From positions 1 through 34,841 of the forward strand of contig DATIKU010000060.1 of NCBI GenBank assembly GCA_035477215.1: a DNA stretch of 34,841 nucleotides. Reading direction: 5' to 3'. The translations under genes and the position numbers were made by a program. The stretch's first letter is position 1; each line of letters opens with the position of its first letter. The notes beneath the pieces are model-generated. The model was not told where the DNA came from, did not search any database, and worked only from the letters and a program-made list of their open reading frames with translations. The DNA is from Spirochaetota bacterium (GTDB lineage: Bacteria > Spirochaetota > UBA4802 > UBA5368). Below, one piece after another: positions 24,379 through 33,365 of the stretch.

Positions 24379-25485
24379 ATGAAAGCTAAAAAGAAAACCG
24401 AACCGCAACCTGAATCCTTTTTCTCGATCCGCAGGCTCAAAATCGCGGGCAGTATCATCGTCATCCTCGCCCTGTCTGTAACAATTCTATATTTCCTCGT
24501 CCGCAACAGGATCGTCATCCGTCCGCCCCTGCTCGTCCTCGAAAACCCGCGCATTACCTTCGTGCTCGGCGAGGTGCGCCATCGGCAGGATGTCGATTCG
24601 AGGTGGCGGGAAACCGCGGTCGGTACTACTCTCAAGGAAAAGTACGAGCTAAAGACCGGCCCCAAAGGCCTTGCCGACATCGTTTTCAACGGCGGCTCGG
24701 CCGTCAGGGTCGCATCGAATTCGATCTTTACTTTTGACAGGCTAACCATAAAAGAAATCGCCCTCAGGCTAAACAGCGGTTCGCTGTACGGGGCCTACCA
24801 CCGCCTGTTCCAGGACCAGAATATCATCATCCACACGCCGACGGCCACCGCCTCGGTGCGCGGCACCGAACTCGGCTTCGAGATACGCGACGTCTATTCA
24901 CGTCCCGCGCAGAAGACCTTTTTCGGATACAGGTATCTGCCGCCCGTTAAACAGAACCAGACAACCGTGTATGCCCTTTCGGGAATTACCGAGGTCAACA
25001 ATCCCACACGCGGCGATGAAAAGCTCCTGCTCTCGTACCAGAATAAAACCGCGGTTAAACATGGCCAGGCGCCTGACAACCCTAAAAAGATGTCGCAGGC
25101 CGAGCTCAGTCTCTACCGGAAAATCATCAACTCCATCCATACTGAGGAGGTCCTTCTTATTTCCGATAAGATACTGTTTAATTTCGGAAGCGCCACCATT
25201 CTTCCAGAGTCATACAAAGAACTCGATTCAATTGCCGGCAAACTGATAAAGAAGGGCGTCCGGATCAGGATAGACGGGCACACCGACGATATCGGCACCG
25301 CCACCATCAACCAGAAGGTGTCGGTGTTCCGCGCGAAAGCGGTGCGGGAATACCTTATCGGCAAGGGCGTCAGCGAGAACAGGCTCTTTGTCGCGGGTTT
25401 CGGGTCGTCGAAGCCGATCGATGACAATACCAATGAGGCCGGCAGGGCGCGCAACCGGCGCGTGGAGTTTATCGTGGTGCAATAG
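24379..25485 (+). CDS. FecR-domain / OmpA-domain fusion protein
   Basis: A 368-residue envelope protein. A single membrane helix at about 21-41 (IAGSIIVILALSVTILYFLV) anchors it in the inner membrane, with no signal-peptidase site. The FecR-like beta domain spans about 55-200, with GTTLKEKYELKTGPKGLADI and TPTATASVRGTELGFEI. The C-terminal OmpA domain (about 260-368) has the peptidoglycan-binding pattern FNFGSATILPES, GHTDDIGT and NEAGRARNRRVEF, with the Asp and Arg that hold diaminopimelate in OmpA/Pal. It would tether or sense peptidoglycan from the periplasmic side of the inner membrane. Unlike classical FecR there is no sigma-factor gene next to it. It is monocistronic and converges with the haem-sensor kinase. 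Confidence 0.85.
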   Translation: MKAKKKTEPQPESFFSIRRLKIAGSIIVILALSVTILYFLVRNRIVIRPPLLVLENPRITFVLGEVRHRQDVDSRWRETAVGTTLKEKYELKTGPKGLADIVFNGGSAVRVASNSIFTFDRLTIKEIALRLNSGSLYGAYHRLFQDQNIIIHTPTATASVRGTELGFEIRDVYSRPAQKTFFGYRYLPPVKQNQTTVYALSGITEVNNPTRGDEKLLLSYQNKTAVKHGQAPDNPKKMSQAELSLYRKIINSIHTEEVLLISDKILFNFGSATILPESYKELDSIAGKLIKKGVRIRIDGHTDDIGTATINQKVSVFRAKAVREYLIGKGVSENRLFVAGFGSSKPIDDNTNEAGRARNRRVEFIVVQ

Positions 25486-25540
25486 GCATGTTCTGAAGTG
25501 GTTATCGTTGTTCTGTTCTTTAAATCGGCCGGGACCGCGA

Positions 25541-26902
25541 CTATAATCTGAATTTCAGAACAAACCTTGTCCCTTTGTCGCGCTCCACTCTTATTGTGCC
25601 CTGCAACTGCCGAACCAGCGACGCAACAAGTCCCAGGCCGAAACCGGTTGATTGTTCGACGCTCACCGACTCGGGCATCCCGATACCATTGTCCTCAACG
25701 ATGATGGTGACGGCCCCATCCTCCACCGAAGCCGAAACTCGCACCGTTCCCGCGCCGTTTTCTCCGAAAGCGTATTTCATGATATTGGTCAGAAGCTCAT
25801 TCAGCAGTATTCCAAGCGGCATGAGCCTGTTCGCTCCGAGCGTGAAATCCTCTACGTTCGTCTCGACTGATACCGAAGGCGCATGCGGGAATATTTTAAC
25901 GATCTCCCGCACCAGGAATGGCAGGTACTCGGCCATGGAGATGTTTTGATGATCTGTCGAGTGATAGAGTTTATCGTAGAGTACCATCATGCTCTGCACC
26001 CTGCTTTTGGCCTCATCGAGGGCCCCGGTGGCCGCTGAGTTTTCCATTGCCCTGGATTGCAGGCTCAGGAGGCTGATTATTGTTCCCATGTTGTTTTTAA
26101 CGCGGTGGTGCACCTCCTGTAAGAGTAGTTCCTTTTCTTCGAGGTGATTTCTGATTGTATTTTCGGATAGTTTTAATTCGGACAGTTGGCGACGCGTTGT
26201 TTTTATGGCAAGCAAAAGACCCGCAAGACCGACAAGCCACGCCACGCCATAACCGGAAATAATGGCGCTCATTTGTGCATTGAGCGCCTGGCGGGTTGGA
26301 CTCAATGGCAGGGAGATGCTGATCCCGCCCCGGACGTCACCTGTTTTGTAGCCCTGCCCCGCATGGCACCGCAGGCAGACTGCTTTGGTAATCAACGGGC
26401 GCATAAGGCGTAAATACTCCTCGCCACCGAAGAAGGTTGTCGTCGATACCTCTTTAACTCCCCGCTCAAAAGCCAGCAAAGCCGCCCTTTCCCATTCATC
26501 CGGAGCATTTTCAGGCCTTATTGGATTGAGACTGGTTATATGTCCCCGCTGGCCGTAACTGCGCTCTGCCAGTTCCTGCACCTGACGGGTCATGTACGCG
26601 GGGTTTACCAGGGTCAGCCTCTTGCCAGAGGGTGTGGTTATGTCCCTTTCCGGGATGTGTGCAAGATAAGGATTCGGGGGCGTCTCGGGGGACACCGGGA
26701 CATACACGCCGCCGTGAACGGACGCCCAGTGCCGGAATACGATATACTTGCTGTGGCTTTCGCGCGCTCCGGACAGCGCCATTTCGAGCCGTGCGGAGGA
26801 CGCCTGTCGGTAATTCCATACGGCCAGCGACGCGATCAGGGCCGTCCATAGTACGGCAATCAGGATGTTGATTTTTAACGGCCACCATCCGGCGTAAGTC
26901 AT
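25541..26902 (-). CDS. Membrane histidine kinase with DUF3365 (Tll0287-like, CxxCH) sensor
   Basis: A 453-residue sensor kinase. TM1 is at 8-29; a periplasmic domain of the DUF3365/Tll0287 type spans about 35-205; TM2 is at 213-233. The sensor holds C176-LR-C179-H180, a covalent c-type haem motif typical of this domain, suggesting redox or gas sensing. The phospho-acceptor helix LLLQEVHHRVKNNMGTIISL (about 260-279, His265/266) is the HisKA_2 type. The ATPase follows, with LLNELLTNIMKYAF (N box), DNGIGMP (G1) and GFGLGLV (G2), all intact. Its start overlaps the stop of the hybrid kinase by four bases, so both are made together. The target regulator is unknown. Confidence 0.88.
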   Translation of the reverse strand: MTYAGWWPLKINILIAVLWTALIASLAVWNYRQASSARLEMALSGARESHSKYIVFRHWASVHGGVYVPVSPETPPNPYLAHIPERDITTPSGKRLTLVNPAYMTRQVQELAERSYGQRGHITSLNPIRPENAPDEWERAALLAFERGVKEVSTTTFFGGEEYLRLMRPLITKAVCLRCHAGQGYKTGDVRGGISISLPLSPTRQALNAQMSAIISGYGVAWLVGLAGLLLAIKTTRRQLSELKLSENTIRNHLEEKELLLQEVHHRVKNNMGTIISLLSLQSRAMENSAATGALDEAKSRVQSMMVLYDKLYHSTDHQNISMAEYLPFLVREIVKIFPHAPSVSVETNVEDFTLGANRLMPLGILLNELLTNIMKYAFGENGAGTVRVSASVEDGAVTIIVEDNGIGMPESVSVEQSTGFGLGLVASLVRQLQGTIRVERDKGTRFVLKFRL

Positions 26903-29805
26903 TTCTCCAACGCCTCCCGTATTTTCATGGCGAGGGTATCCATGGAGAAGGGTTTCTGTAGAAAAGGAATGTCTTCGGTCAGGATGCCCTGCCCGGCGAT
27001 GGAGTTACAGGCGTAGCCTGATATAAAGAGGCACTTGAGCTCGGGACGCCGGATTTTAAGCGTGTGCCAGAGTTCAAGGCCGTTTAATTCAGGCAACAGC
27101 ACGTCGGTCAGGAGCAGATGGATGGCCTTCGGGTGTTCATCCGCAATTTTAATGGCCTCAATCGGACCGCCGGCCGCAAGCACGGTATAATCGAGGTGTT
27201 TGGCCATGTGTTTGATGAGATTGAGAACCGATTCTTCATCGTCGACAAGCAGTATGGTTTCGGTCACCTTCGACGGCTCGGTGTAACCACCCTCCCCCTC
27301 TCCAACCGGTTCCGGCGCCTTGCACGCGGGAAGGTAAAGAGTAAATGTCGCGCCGTGGTCCGGCTCGCTGCGGACGTCGATAAAGCCGTTGTTCTGCCGG
27401 ACGATCCCAAACACGGTTGCAAGGCCGAGTCCGGCGCCTTCGCCCACCCGCTTGGTGCTGAAGAACGGCTCGAAAACCTGTGCCTGCGTTTCCTTATCCA
27501 TGCCGCAGCCGTCGTCGCTGACGGCGAGCATTATATACAGACCCGGTACGCACCCATCGCGCGTCGCGCAATCGGTTTCGTCCAGCTCCGCCACGCCTGT
27601 TTCGATGATGACTTTCCCTCCGCCCGAGATCGCGTCGCGGGCGTTTACCACCAGGTTGGTGATAATCTGGTCTACCTGAGACGGGTCCATCTTCACCGGC
27701 GGTAAATCGACGCCGGGCTTCCAAATCAGTTCAATTTCGCGGCCTGCCAGTCCGCCAAGCATTTTCTGCATGCTCCCGATGGTTTCGTTCAGGTTCAGCA
27801 CCGCCGGCGTGATGGTCTGCCGGCGTGCGAAGGCGAGGAGTTGCCTTATCAGACCGCCCGAGCGTTCCCCGGCCCGCAGTATTTCATGAAGGCATTCCGC
27901 CGGCAGGCCGCTCGGCTCAACATCTTTCAAGGCAAGTTGCGCATTCCCTGTGATGACATGCAAAATGTTGTTGAAATCGTGAGCCAGACCCCCCGCCAGA
28001 CGGCCCACCGCCTCAATTTTTTGAGCCTGACGCAGTTGTTTCTCCATTTCCGAGTGTTCTTTTTCCGCGCGATCGCGATCGGCGATCAACATGCAGATCG
28101 CCAGCTGGTCGGCAAGCTGACAGGAAAAAGATATCTCATCCGGCTCCCAGTGATGCGACACATCGACGTGCTCCAGGCACAGAACACCCAATATACGGCC
28201 GCTTATACGGATAACCGAATCCAGAAGCGAGGTAATTCGTAACGGCTTAAAATATGTTTCCACATAACCGGCCGTTCTCGGATCGGTCAATGCTTCATGA
28301 GCGTCCACGTATCGTGCGGACCGGAGGGCTTCAAACTCGTTCTGATATTCCTCCCTGTGCAAGACCGCGCCCGACGAGTGTCGATCAGCGGACAGCTCGT
28401 ATAAATCCAGGCAGTGCAGCTCCTCAGCTTCCTGCCTGAACCGCCACACGCTTGCCCTTTCGACGCCGGCGATATGGGCCGCAACCTCGGTGAGGTGGCC
28501 GGCGAACAGGGAAATATTCCCCGAGACAAGCGCCGGCGAAACGGACAACTCGGCCAGCGCGTCAAGCTGGCGCCGGCTTCGTTTCAGCGCGACCTGCAAT
28601 GCCAGTTCGTCCCGTTTGCGCCCGGTGATGTCTTTTATAAACCCCAATAAATGGGAATTGGAGAGTTTTGCCGCGCTGAAAAACAACCATCGAAGTGTGC
28701 CGTTTTTATGGGCGAACATGAACTCGCCCCTGGCCGTGCCGGATTTAACCGCGGCATGCAGCAGATCCATAACCGGCGTTTTGAATTCCCGGGTGACCAA
28801 ATCGGGTATTGACAGGCGCAACAGCTCATTTTCCTCATAACCGGTTATGGCGCAGGCGGCCGTGTTCACTTCGACAAATGATCCCTCCCTGTCCGCAAGG
28901 ATCACCCCGTCCGGAGCGTTATCGATATAGCCGCGGTATTTTGATTCACTCAGTTCAAGTTCGTGCTGGGAAATCATCAAATCTTCGTTTGCCGATTCGA
29001 ATTCTTCGATCATCCCCGACAGCTCTTCGTTTGCCGCTTTAAGCATATCCTCATTCCGTTGGCGGTCGGTAATATCGCGAACGATGGCAAGGGCCGTCTC
29101 ATTGCCGCACGGCACCAGCCGGCTTTCATAAAAGCGGGGCTCTCCATGTACCGGCGCCTCGTACTCAAATATCTGCGGCATACCCGTATCAAAAACGTCC
29201 TTTAGTTTCGACTTCGTCAATTCCGCGAGGTAAGCGGGCAGGACATCACCGACGTTGCGGCCAATAAAGCGTTCCGGTTCGACAATGAGGTCCCTGGCGT
29301 CAGGTGCGTTATAATCCACCAACAGTCCATCTCGATTAAACAAAAACATCGGGTCGGGAATGGCGTCAAGAAGCGCCCTGTTTCTGTTCGCGATCTTCAA
29401 GATATTCTCGTTCGCCCCGAACAGCTCCAATGCCATCTCGATCGAGGACCGCAGTACAAAATCACCGGAGTTTTTGATTATGTAGCCGTAACGTGTTATT
29501 CCGCGCACCTTCTCCACCATATCCCGCTCTGCGTGCGAAGAGATGAACACGATGGGAAGTCCCCTCGTTTTGAGGATCCGTACCGCCGCCTCGGGGCCGT
29601 CGATTTCCCCGCCAAGGTCTATATCCATGAGAACAAGATCGATAGAGGCATCGCCGTTCGCCGCCAAGACAGCCTCTTTTCCGCTGAACGAAACCATTAC
29701 GTCATAGCCGAATTGTCTGATGGTCTCCGCCTGGGCCAGCGCAATAATGGGTTCATCTTCGACGAGGAGGATTGTTTTTTTTACATCGTTGGACTTCGTA
29801 CTCAT
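26899..29805 (-). CDS. Hybrid histidine kinase REC-PAS-PAS-GAF-HisKA-HATPase-REC
   Basis: A 968-residue soluble hybrid kinase. REC1 is at 10-125 (D61 and K111, followed by NSGDF instead of the usual PF). PAS1 lies at about 135-250 (LLDAIPDPMFLFNRDG) and PAS2 at 285-398 (YIDNAPDGVILADREGSF). A GAF-like domain covers about 415-575. HisKA has His609 in GGLAHDFNNILH. HATPase_c has N721 (VVNARDA), DDGCGMD at 764-770 and GAGLGLATVFG. REC2 is at 848-968 with D901 and K951 (FLQKPFS). There is no DNA-binding output, so the phosphate probably moves to an unlinked regulator or histidine phosphotransferase. The start at 29805 is chosen because REC1 begins nine residues later; a GTG at 29883 is possible. 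Confidence 0.9.
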   Translation of the reverse strand: MSTKSNDVKKTILLVEDEPIIALAQAETIRQFGYDVMVSFSGKEAVLAANGDASIDLVLMDIDLGGEIDGPEAAVRILKTRGLPIVFISSHAERDMVEKVRGITRYGYIIKNSGDFVLRSSIEMALELFGANENILKIANRNRALLDAIPDPMFLFNRDGLLVDYNAPDARDLIVEPERFIGRNVGDVLPAYLAELTKSKLKDVFDTGMPQIFEYEAPVHGEPRFYESRLVPCGNETALAIVRDITDRQRNEDMLKAANEELSGMIEEFESANEDLMISQHELELSESKYRGYIDNAPDGVILADREGSFVEVNTAACAITGYEENELLRLSIPDLVTREFKTPVMDLLHAAVKSGTARGEFMFAHKNGTLRWLFFSAAKLSNSHLLGFIKDITGRKRDELALQVALKRSRRQLDALAELSVSPALVSGNISLFAGHLTEVAAHIAGVERASVWRFRQEAEELHCLDLYELSADRHSSGAVLHREEYQNEFEALRSARYVDAHEALTDPRTAGYVETYFKPLRITSLLDSVIRISGRILGVLCLEHVDVSHHWEPDEISFSCQLADQLAICMLIADRDRAEKEHSEMEKQLRQAQKIEAVGRLAGGLAHDFNNILHVITGNAQLALKDVEPSGLPAECLHEILRAGERSGGLIRQLLAFARRQTITPAVLNLNETIGSMQKMLGGLAGREIELIWKPGVDLPPVKMDPSQVDQIITNLVVNARDAISGGGKVIIETGVAELDETDCATRDGCVPGLYIMLAVSDDGCGMDKETQAQVFEPFFSTKRVGEGAGLGLATVFGIVRQNNGFIDVRSEPDHGATFTLYLPACKAPEPVGEGEGGYTEPSKVTETILLVDDEESVLNLIKHMAKHLDYTVLAAGGPIEAIKIADEHPKAIHLLLTDVLLPELNGLELWHTLKIRRPELKCLFISGYACNSIAGQGILTEDIPFLQKPFSMDTLAMKIREALEK

Positions 29806-30020
29806 ACCATCTGCCCCTGTCCCCTCAGGTTTTATGTGCACCAATCGACGTATAGTATGAATGAACTGTCCAGGGTTTTTCACCGGCCATTACCGGAATA
29901 TAATCCAGGCCGGCAAATCGCCCAATCATTCCAAATATGAGTTAACACATTACCGGAGAATAAAGCCGGTTTACCCCTCCAGGGACGGAGAAAGACCCTA
30001 TATCCATGCGGTCCGCGATA

Positions 30021-30050
30021 AGTATATTTACGATTCTCGACAGGTGTCAA
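30021..30050 (-). promoter_or_regulatory. Strong sigma-70-type promoter for the kinase pair
   Basis: On the minus strand a perfect TTGACA (30050-30045) and TATACT (30026-30021) are separated by 18 bases. Transcription near 30014 would give a leader of about 209 bases before the hybrid-kinase start at 29805. The -35 box is part of the first GGTGTCAA repeat, so a repressor or activator bound there would affect initiation. Confidence 0.6.
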
Positions 30051-30118
30051 ATAATTATTTTTGCATCGTATACTGCTTGACACCCTCTTCTTTCTCTGCT
30101 GCTTTCTCCGGGTGTCAA
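30043..30118. repeat. Three alternating 8-bp repeats (GGTGTCAA) at 34-bp spacing
   Basis: GGTGTCAA occurs at 30043-30050 and 30111-30118, and its reverse complement TTGACACC at 30077-30084. Start-to-start distances are exactly 34 bases each time. The second and third copies extend to a 9-base inverted pair (TTGACACCC/GGGTGTCAA) with a 24-base pyrimidine-rich loop. They lie between the divergent kinase and aminotransferase genes; operator sites or alternative RNA hairpins are possible. Confidence 0.65.
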
Positions 30119-30147
30119 AGGTTGGCGCGCATCTACGGAACAATATC

Positions 30148-31290
30148 ATGCAAATTAAATCAAAGCTCCCCGCGGTGGGCGTCACCATCTTTACGCAGAT
30201 GACGCGCCTGGCGAACGAGCGCGGCGCCATAAACCTCTCGCAGGGCTTTCCCGATTTCGACGTGGATCCGGCGCTCATCGCGCTCGTCGAGAAGCACATG
30301 CGCCGGGGCGCTAACCAGTACGCCCCCATGCAGGGCGTTCCCCTCCTCCGTGAGCGGATATCCGATAAGACCTTCGACCTGTACGGCCGCCGCTACGACC
30401 CCGCGACCGAGATAACGGTGACATCCGGCGCGACTGAAGCGCTCTTCGCCGCCATCACGGCCATGGTGGGCCCCGGCGACGAGGCGATCGTGCTCGAGCC
30501 CGCGTACGACTCGTACGTGCCGGCCATTGCGCTCTGCGGCGGCGTGAGCGTGTTCTGCCGCATGCGCCATCCCGACTATTCGATCGACTGGGACATGGTG
30601 AAGGACTCCATCACGCCAAAAACGCGCTGTATCATTCTCAACTCGCCGCACAATCCGACGGGGGCGGTGCTTTCGGGGGATGATCTGCTCTCCCTCGCCG
30701 AAATCGTCCGCGATACCGACATCGTCATAGTGAGCGACGAGGTTTACGAGCACATCGTCTTCGACGGCCTCGCGCACCAGAGCATGGCCCGTATCGAGGA
30801 GCTTGCGCGGCGAAGCTTCGTCATCAGCTCGTTCGGCAAGACCTGGCATACCACGGGCTGGAAGATCGGCTACTGCGTGGCGCCCGCGCCGCTCTCGGAG
30901 GAGTTCCGGAAGATCCACCAGTATCTCACCTTCGCCTCGATGACACCCGTGCAGCACGCCTACGCCGAGTTTCTTGACAACAAAGAATCGTATCTCACGC
31001 TTCCCGAATTTTACCGGCAGAAGCGCGACCGCTTTCTTTCGCTCGTGGCCCCCTCGCGCTTCGCGGCGATCCCCAGCCGCGGCACCTATTTCCAGATGCT
31101 CGACTACTCGGCGATCACCGGCGAACGCGACGTCGATTTCGCGCGGCGCATGACGATCGAGCACGGCGTGGCGGCCATACCGCCGTCGGTATTTCACCAC
31201 GACTCGGCCGATCACCGCGTTCTTCGTTTCTGTTTCGCCAAAAAGGATGAGACGCTCGAACGGGCGGCGGAGCTTTTATGCAGAATCTGA
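30148..31290 (+). CDS. PLP aminotransferase, methionine/glutamine transaminase type (YbdL-like)
   Basis: A 380-residue class I/II aminotransferase. PLP-binding landmarks are Ser93-Gly-Ala-Thr-Glu (TSGATEALF), NSPHNPTG (165-172), SDEVYEH (196-202) and the PLP lysine K231 in SSFGKTWHTTGWKIGY. The N-terminal LSQGFPDFD (30-38) and the length are those of the YbdL/glutamine transaminase K group, which transaminates methionine, aromatic amino acids and glutamine. The next gene is an omega-amidase, which removes the 2-oxoglutaramate produced when glutamine is the amino donor and so pulls the reaction forward. This supports a role in methionine salvage (2-keto-4-methylthiobutyrate). ATG 30148 is chosen by family N-terminus; the ribosome-binding site is weak. 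Confidence 0.88.
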   Translation: MQIKSKLPAVGVTIFTQMTRLANERGAINLSQGFPDFDVDPALIALVEKHMRRGANQYAPMQGVPLLRERISDKTFDLYGRRYDPATEITVTSGATEALFAAITAMVGPGDEAIVLEPAYDSYVPAIALCGGVSVFCRMRHPDYSIDWDMVKDSITPKTRCIILNSPHNPTGAVLSGDDLLSLAEIVRDTDIVIVSDEVYEHIVFDGLAHQSMARIEELARRSFVISSFGKTWHTTGWKIGYCVAPAPLSEEFRKIHQYLTFASMTPVQHAYAEFLDNKESYLTLPEFYRQKRDRFLSLVAPSRFAAIPSRGTYFQMLDYSAITGERDVDFARRMTIEHGVAAIPPSVFHHDSADHRVLRFCFAKKDETLERAAELLCRI

Positions 31291-32054
31291 AAGTTGCCCT
31301 TGTCCAGACCGACCTCGCCTGGCACGACATCGAGGCGAACATAGCGCGCTTCGAAACGCTGCTGGCGCCCCTTGCCGGAAACGCCGATCTCGTCGCGCTT
31401 CCGGAGATGTTCTCGACCGGTTTTACGATGACGCCCTGGGAGGTTTCGGAGGGGATGGATGGGCGGGCCGCCGCGGGCCTTCGCCGCTGGGCCCGGTCCC
31501 TCGGCGCCCACGTGGCCGGGAGCGCAGTGATCGCGGAAGCGGGCCGCTATTTCAACCGCCTGCTGTGGGCGCGCCCGGACGGGACGATCTCGCACTACGA
31601 CAAGCGGCATCTCTTCCGCATGGCCGGAGAGGACGCCGTCTACGCGCCGGGAACGCGCGCCCCGGTGATGGAAACCGCAGGCTGGAGGATACACCCCTTC
31701 ATCTGCTACGACCTGCGCTTTCCCGTATGGTCGCGCAATGTCGCCAACGCCTACGACGTCGCGCTCTACGTCGCCAACTGGCCGGCGAAACGCGCGCACC
31801 ACTGGAGGGCGCTGCTCGCGGCGCGTGCCATCGAGAACCAGTGCTATGTTGTGGGCGTCAACCGCGTCGGCACGGACGGCAACGGCGTCGCCTACTGCGG
31901 GGACTCCATGGTGATCGATTTTTCGGGGGAGATACCGCTGGACGCCGGCGATGCCGAGGGCGTGCACGTGCTTGAGCTTTCGTACGAACGGCTTTCCGAG
32001 TACCGGCGCTCGTTCCCGGCATGGAAAGACGCCGATCCGTTTACGCTCGGCTGA
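31278..32054 (+). CDS. Omega-amidase, nitrilase superfamily (YafV-like)
   Basis: A 258-residue carbon-nitrogen hydrolase that probably hydrolyses 2-oxoglutaramate to 2-oxoglutarate and ammonia. The catalytic triad of the superfamily is visible: E43 in LPEMFSTGF, K109 in HYDKRHLF and C143 in ICYDLRFP. The LPEMF(S/T)TGF and CYDLRFP motifs are those of YafV/Nit2-type omega-amidases rather than nitrilases. The start overlaps the end of the aminotransferase gene by 13 bases, so the pair forms a compact operon. Length is normal (about 255). It converges with srkA 12 bases away. Confidence 0.92.
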   Translation: MQNLKVALVQTDLAWHDIEANIARFETLLAPLAGNADLVALPEMFSTGFTMTPWEVSEGMDGRAAAGLRRWARSLGAHVAGSAVIAEAGRYFNRLLWARPDGTISHYDKRHLFRMAGEDAVYAPGTRAPVMETAGWRIHPFICYDLRFPVWSRNVANAYDVALYVANWPAKRAHHWRALLAARAIENQCYVVGVNRVGTDGNGVAYCGDSMVIDFSGEIPLDAGDAEGVHVLELSYERLSEYRRSFPAWKDADPFTLG

Positions 32055-32066
32055 CGCGCGGCGCCC

Positions 32067-33146
32067 TCAGCCTTCCCAGTCCCAGAAGAAGTCCTTATTG
32101 GTGAGCTCTTTATCACCCTCTCCGGCCTCTTCCGTCTTCCGTATGCCCTCCGGAAGATTGCGGGTGTTCTCGTAAAAGAACTTAACCTGCTCCTCGAGGT
32201 CGCTCGTCTCGTTTTCCCAGTACTGGACGGTGCCGAAGTGCGGAAAGGCCGACGGAAAGGCCGGATCGTCCCAGCGCATAGCGATCCAGGCCGCGTAACG
32301 GATGAAGCGCAGTGCCCGGAGCGGCTCGACCAGGCGCAGCCACGCGTCGTCGAAGTCCCTGAAGAGTCTATAGGCATCCAGGAACACCTGTCGCTGGCGG
32401 AGTCCCTCCGTATCGCGCGCGGGGACCAGCATCCACACGTCCTGCACGGCCGGTCCGATCAGAAAATCGTCGAAATCGAGAAAGAACCAGCCCTCGCTTC
32501 CGTGTAAGAGATTCCCCAGGTGGCAGTCGCCGTGTATGCGGTGAAACGGCACGTCTTTTCGCAGCGTATCGTAGATATCCACGATCTCGCCTACGGCCTT
32601 CGCGTACCGATCGCGGCAGTGTTCGGGCAGAAATCCCCTGTCCAGAAGAAAGCCCAGCGGCCGGAGGCCGTACGAGGCCCCGGTAAGCTCGATCCGGTGC
32701 GGCGCCGCGCGGGATGCGCCGTTGTTGTGGATGCGCGCGCACAGCCGCCCCAGCATGGCGATCTCCCCGTCGGAGAGCTCGTCGGGCACGCGGCCGCCGG
32801 TGCGGGGCCATATGGCGTATAAAATGCCTTCGGTCTCGCGGAGGGTGCCTCCGCCGGAGAGCTCGAGCGGCGCGCACACCGGGATCTCGTCGGCGCGCAG
32901 TTCCGCGAGGAAGCTGTGCTCCTCGAGTATCTGCTCGCGAGTCCAGCGCCCCGGGCGGTAGAACTTTGCGACGACGTGCGAACCGTTCTCAAGCCTGAGG
33001 TCGTACACCCGGTTCTCGTAGCTGTTGAGCGCCATGCAATGCCCGGACGGCTCGAAGCCGGCCTCCTCGAGCGCGCCGAGGATAATGTCCGGTGTGAGGT
33101 TGAAGAAGAACCTGTTTTCCGGAAGCCCCGCGTGTTCGTGTGCCAT
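32067..33146 (-). CDS. srkA: Stress response kinase A (YihE/RdoA family)
   Basis: A 359-residue Ser/Thr protein kinase of the APH fold. The family block NSYENRVYDLRLENG at 41-55 and KFYRPGRWTREQILEEHSFL at 61-80 match YihE closely. The catalytic loop is HGDCHLGN (205-212, D207), and the metal site DFDD is at 224-227. GPAVQDVWML and EPLRALRFIRYAAWIAMRW complete the signature. In E. coli the protein counters stress-induced death through Cpx control. It starts at ATG 33146 with GGAG four bases upstream; the longer frame to 33254 is not supported. A C-terminal acidic tail of about 30 residues ends in DFFWDWEG. It stands alone on the minus strand. Confidence 0.95.
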   Translation of the reverse strand: MAHEHAGLPENRFFFNLTPDIILGALEEAGFEPSGHCMALNSYENRVYDLRLENGSHVVAKFYRPGRWTREQILEEHSFLAELRADEIPVCAPLELSGGGTLRETEGILYAIWPRTGGRVPDELSDGEIAMLGRLCARIHNNGASRAAPHRIELTGASYGLRPLGFLLDRGFLPEHCRDRYAKAVGEIVDIYDTLRKDVPFHRIHGDCHLGNLLHGSEGWFFLDFDDFLIGPAVQDVWMLVPARDTEGLRQRQVFLDAYRLFRDFDDAWLRLVEPLRALRFIRYAAWIAMRWDDPAFPSAFPHFGTVQYWENETSDLEEQVKFFYENTRNLPEGIRKTEEAGEGDKELTNKDFFWDWEG

Positions 33147-33365
33147 ATATCTCCATAGGTGCGGTGCGCCTCGAGCGTCACCGGCGGTGTGATATTTCGA
33201 TGAATCGTGCGTGCGCGAATTCCGGAACGTCCATCCCGCCCGTTCCGCCGCCATATGAACCGGATTTGCGTTTCCGGTTACGCGACCAGTTTAAAGAGTA
33301 TCACCCAACCGCAATGGCAAGGACTTTTTACCCCTTGAATTCGTCGGTTTTTCCCATGTGATTTA

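Noticed and set aside
26899-29883. Longer start of the hybrid kinase at GTG 29883
   Set aside because: The extra 26 residues are not part of the receiver domain; ATG 29805 places REC1 at the normal distance. It cannot be excluded.
30043-30118. CRISPR-like regular array
   Set aside because: Repeats are only 8 bases, alternate in orientation, number three, and no cas gene is near.
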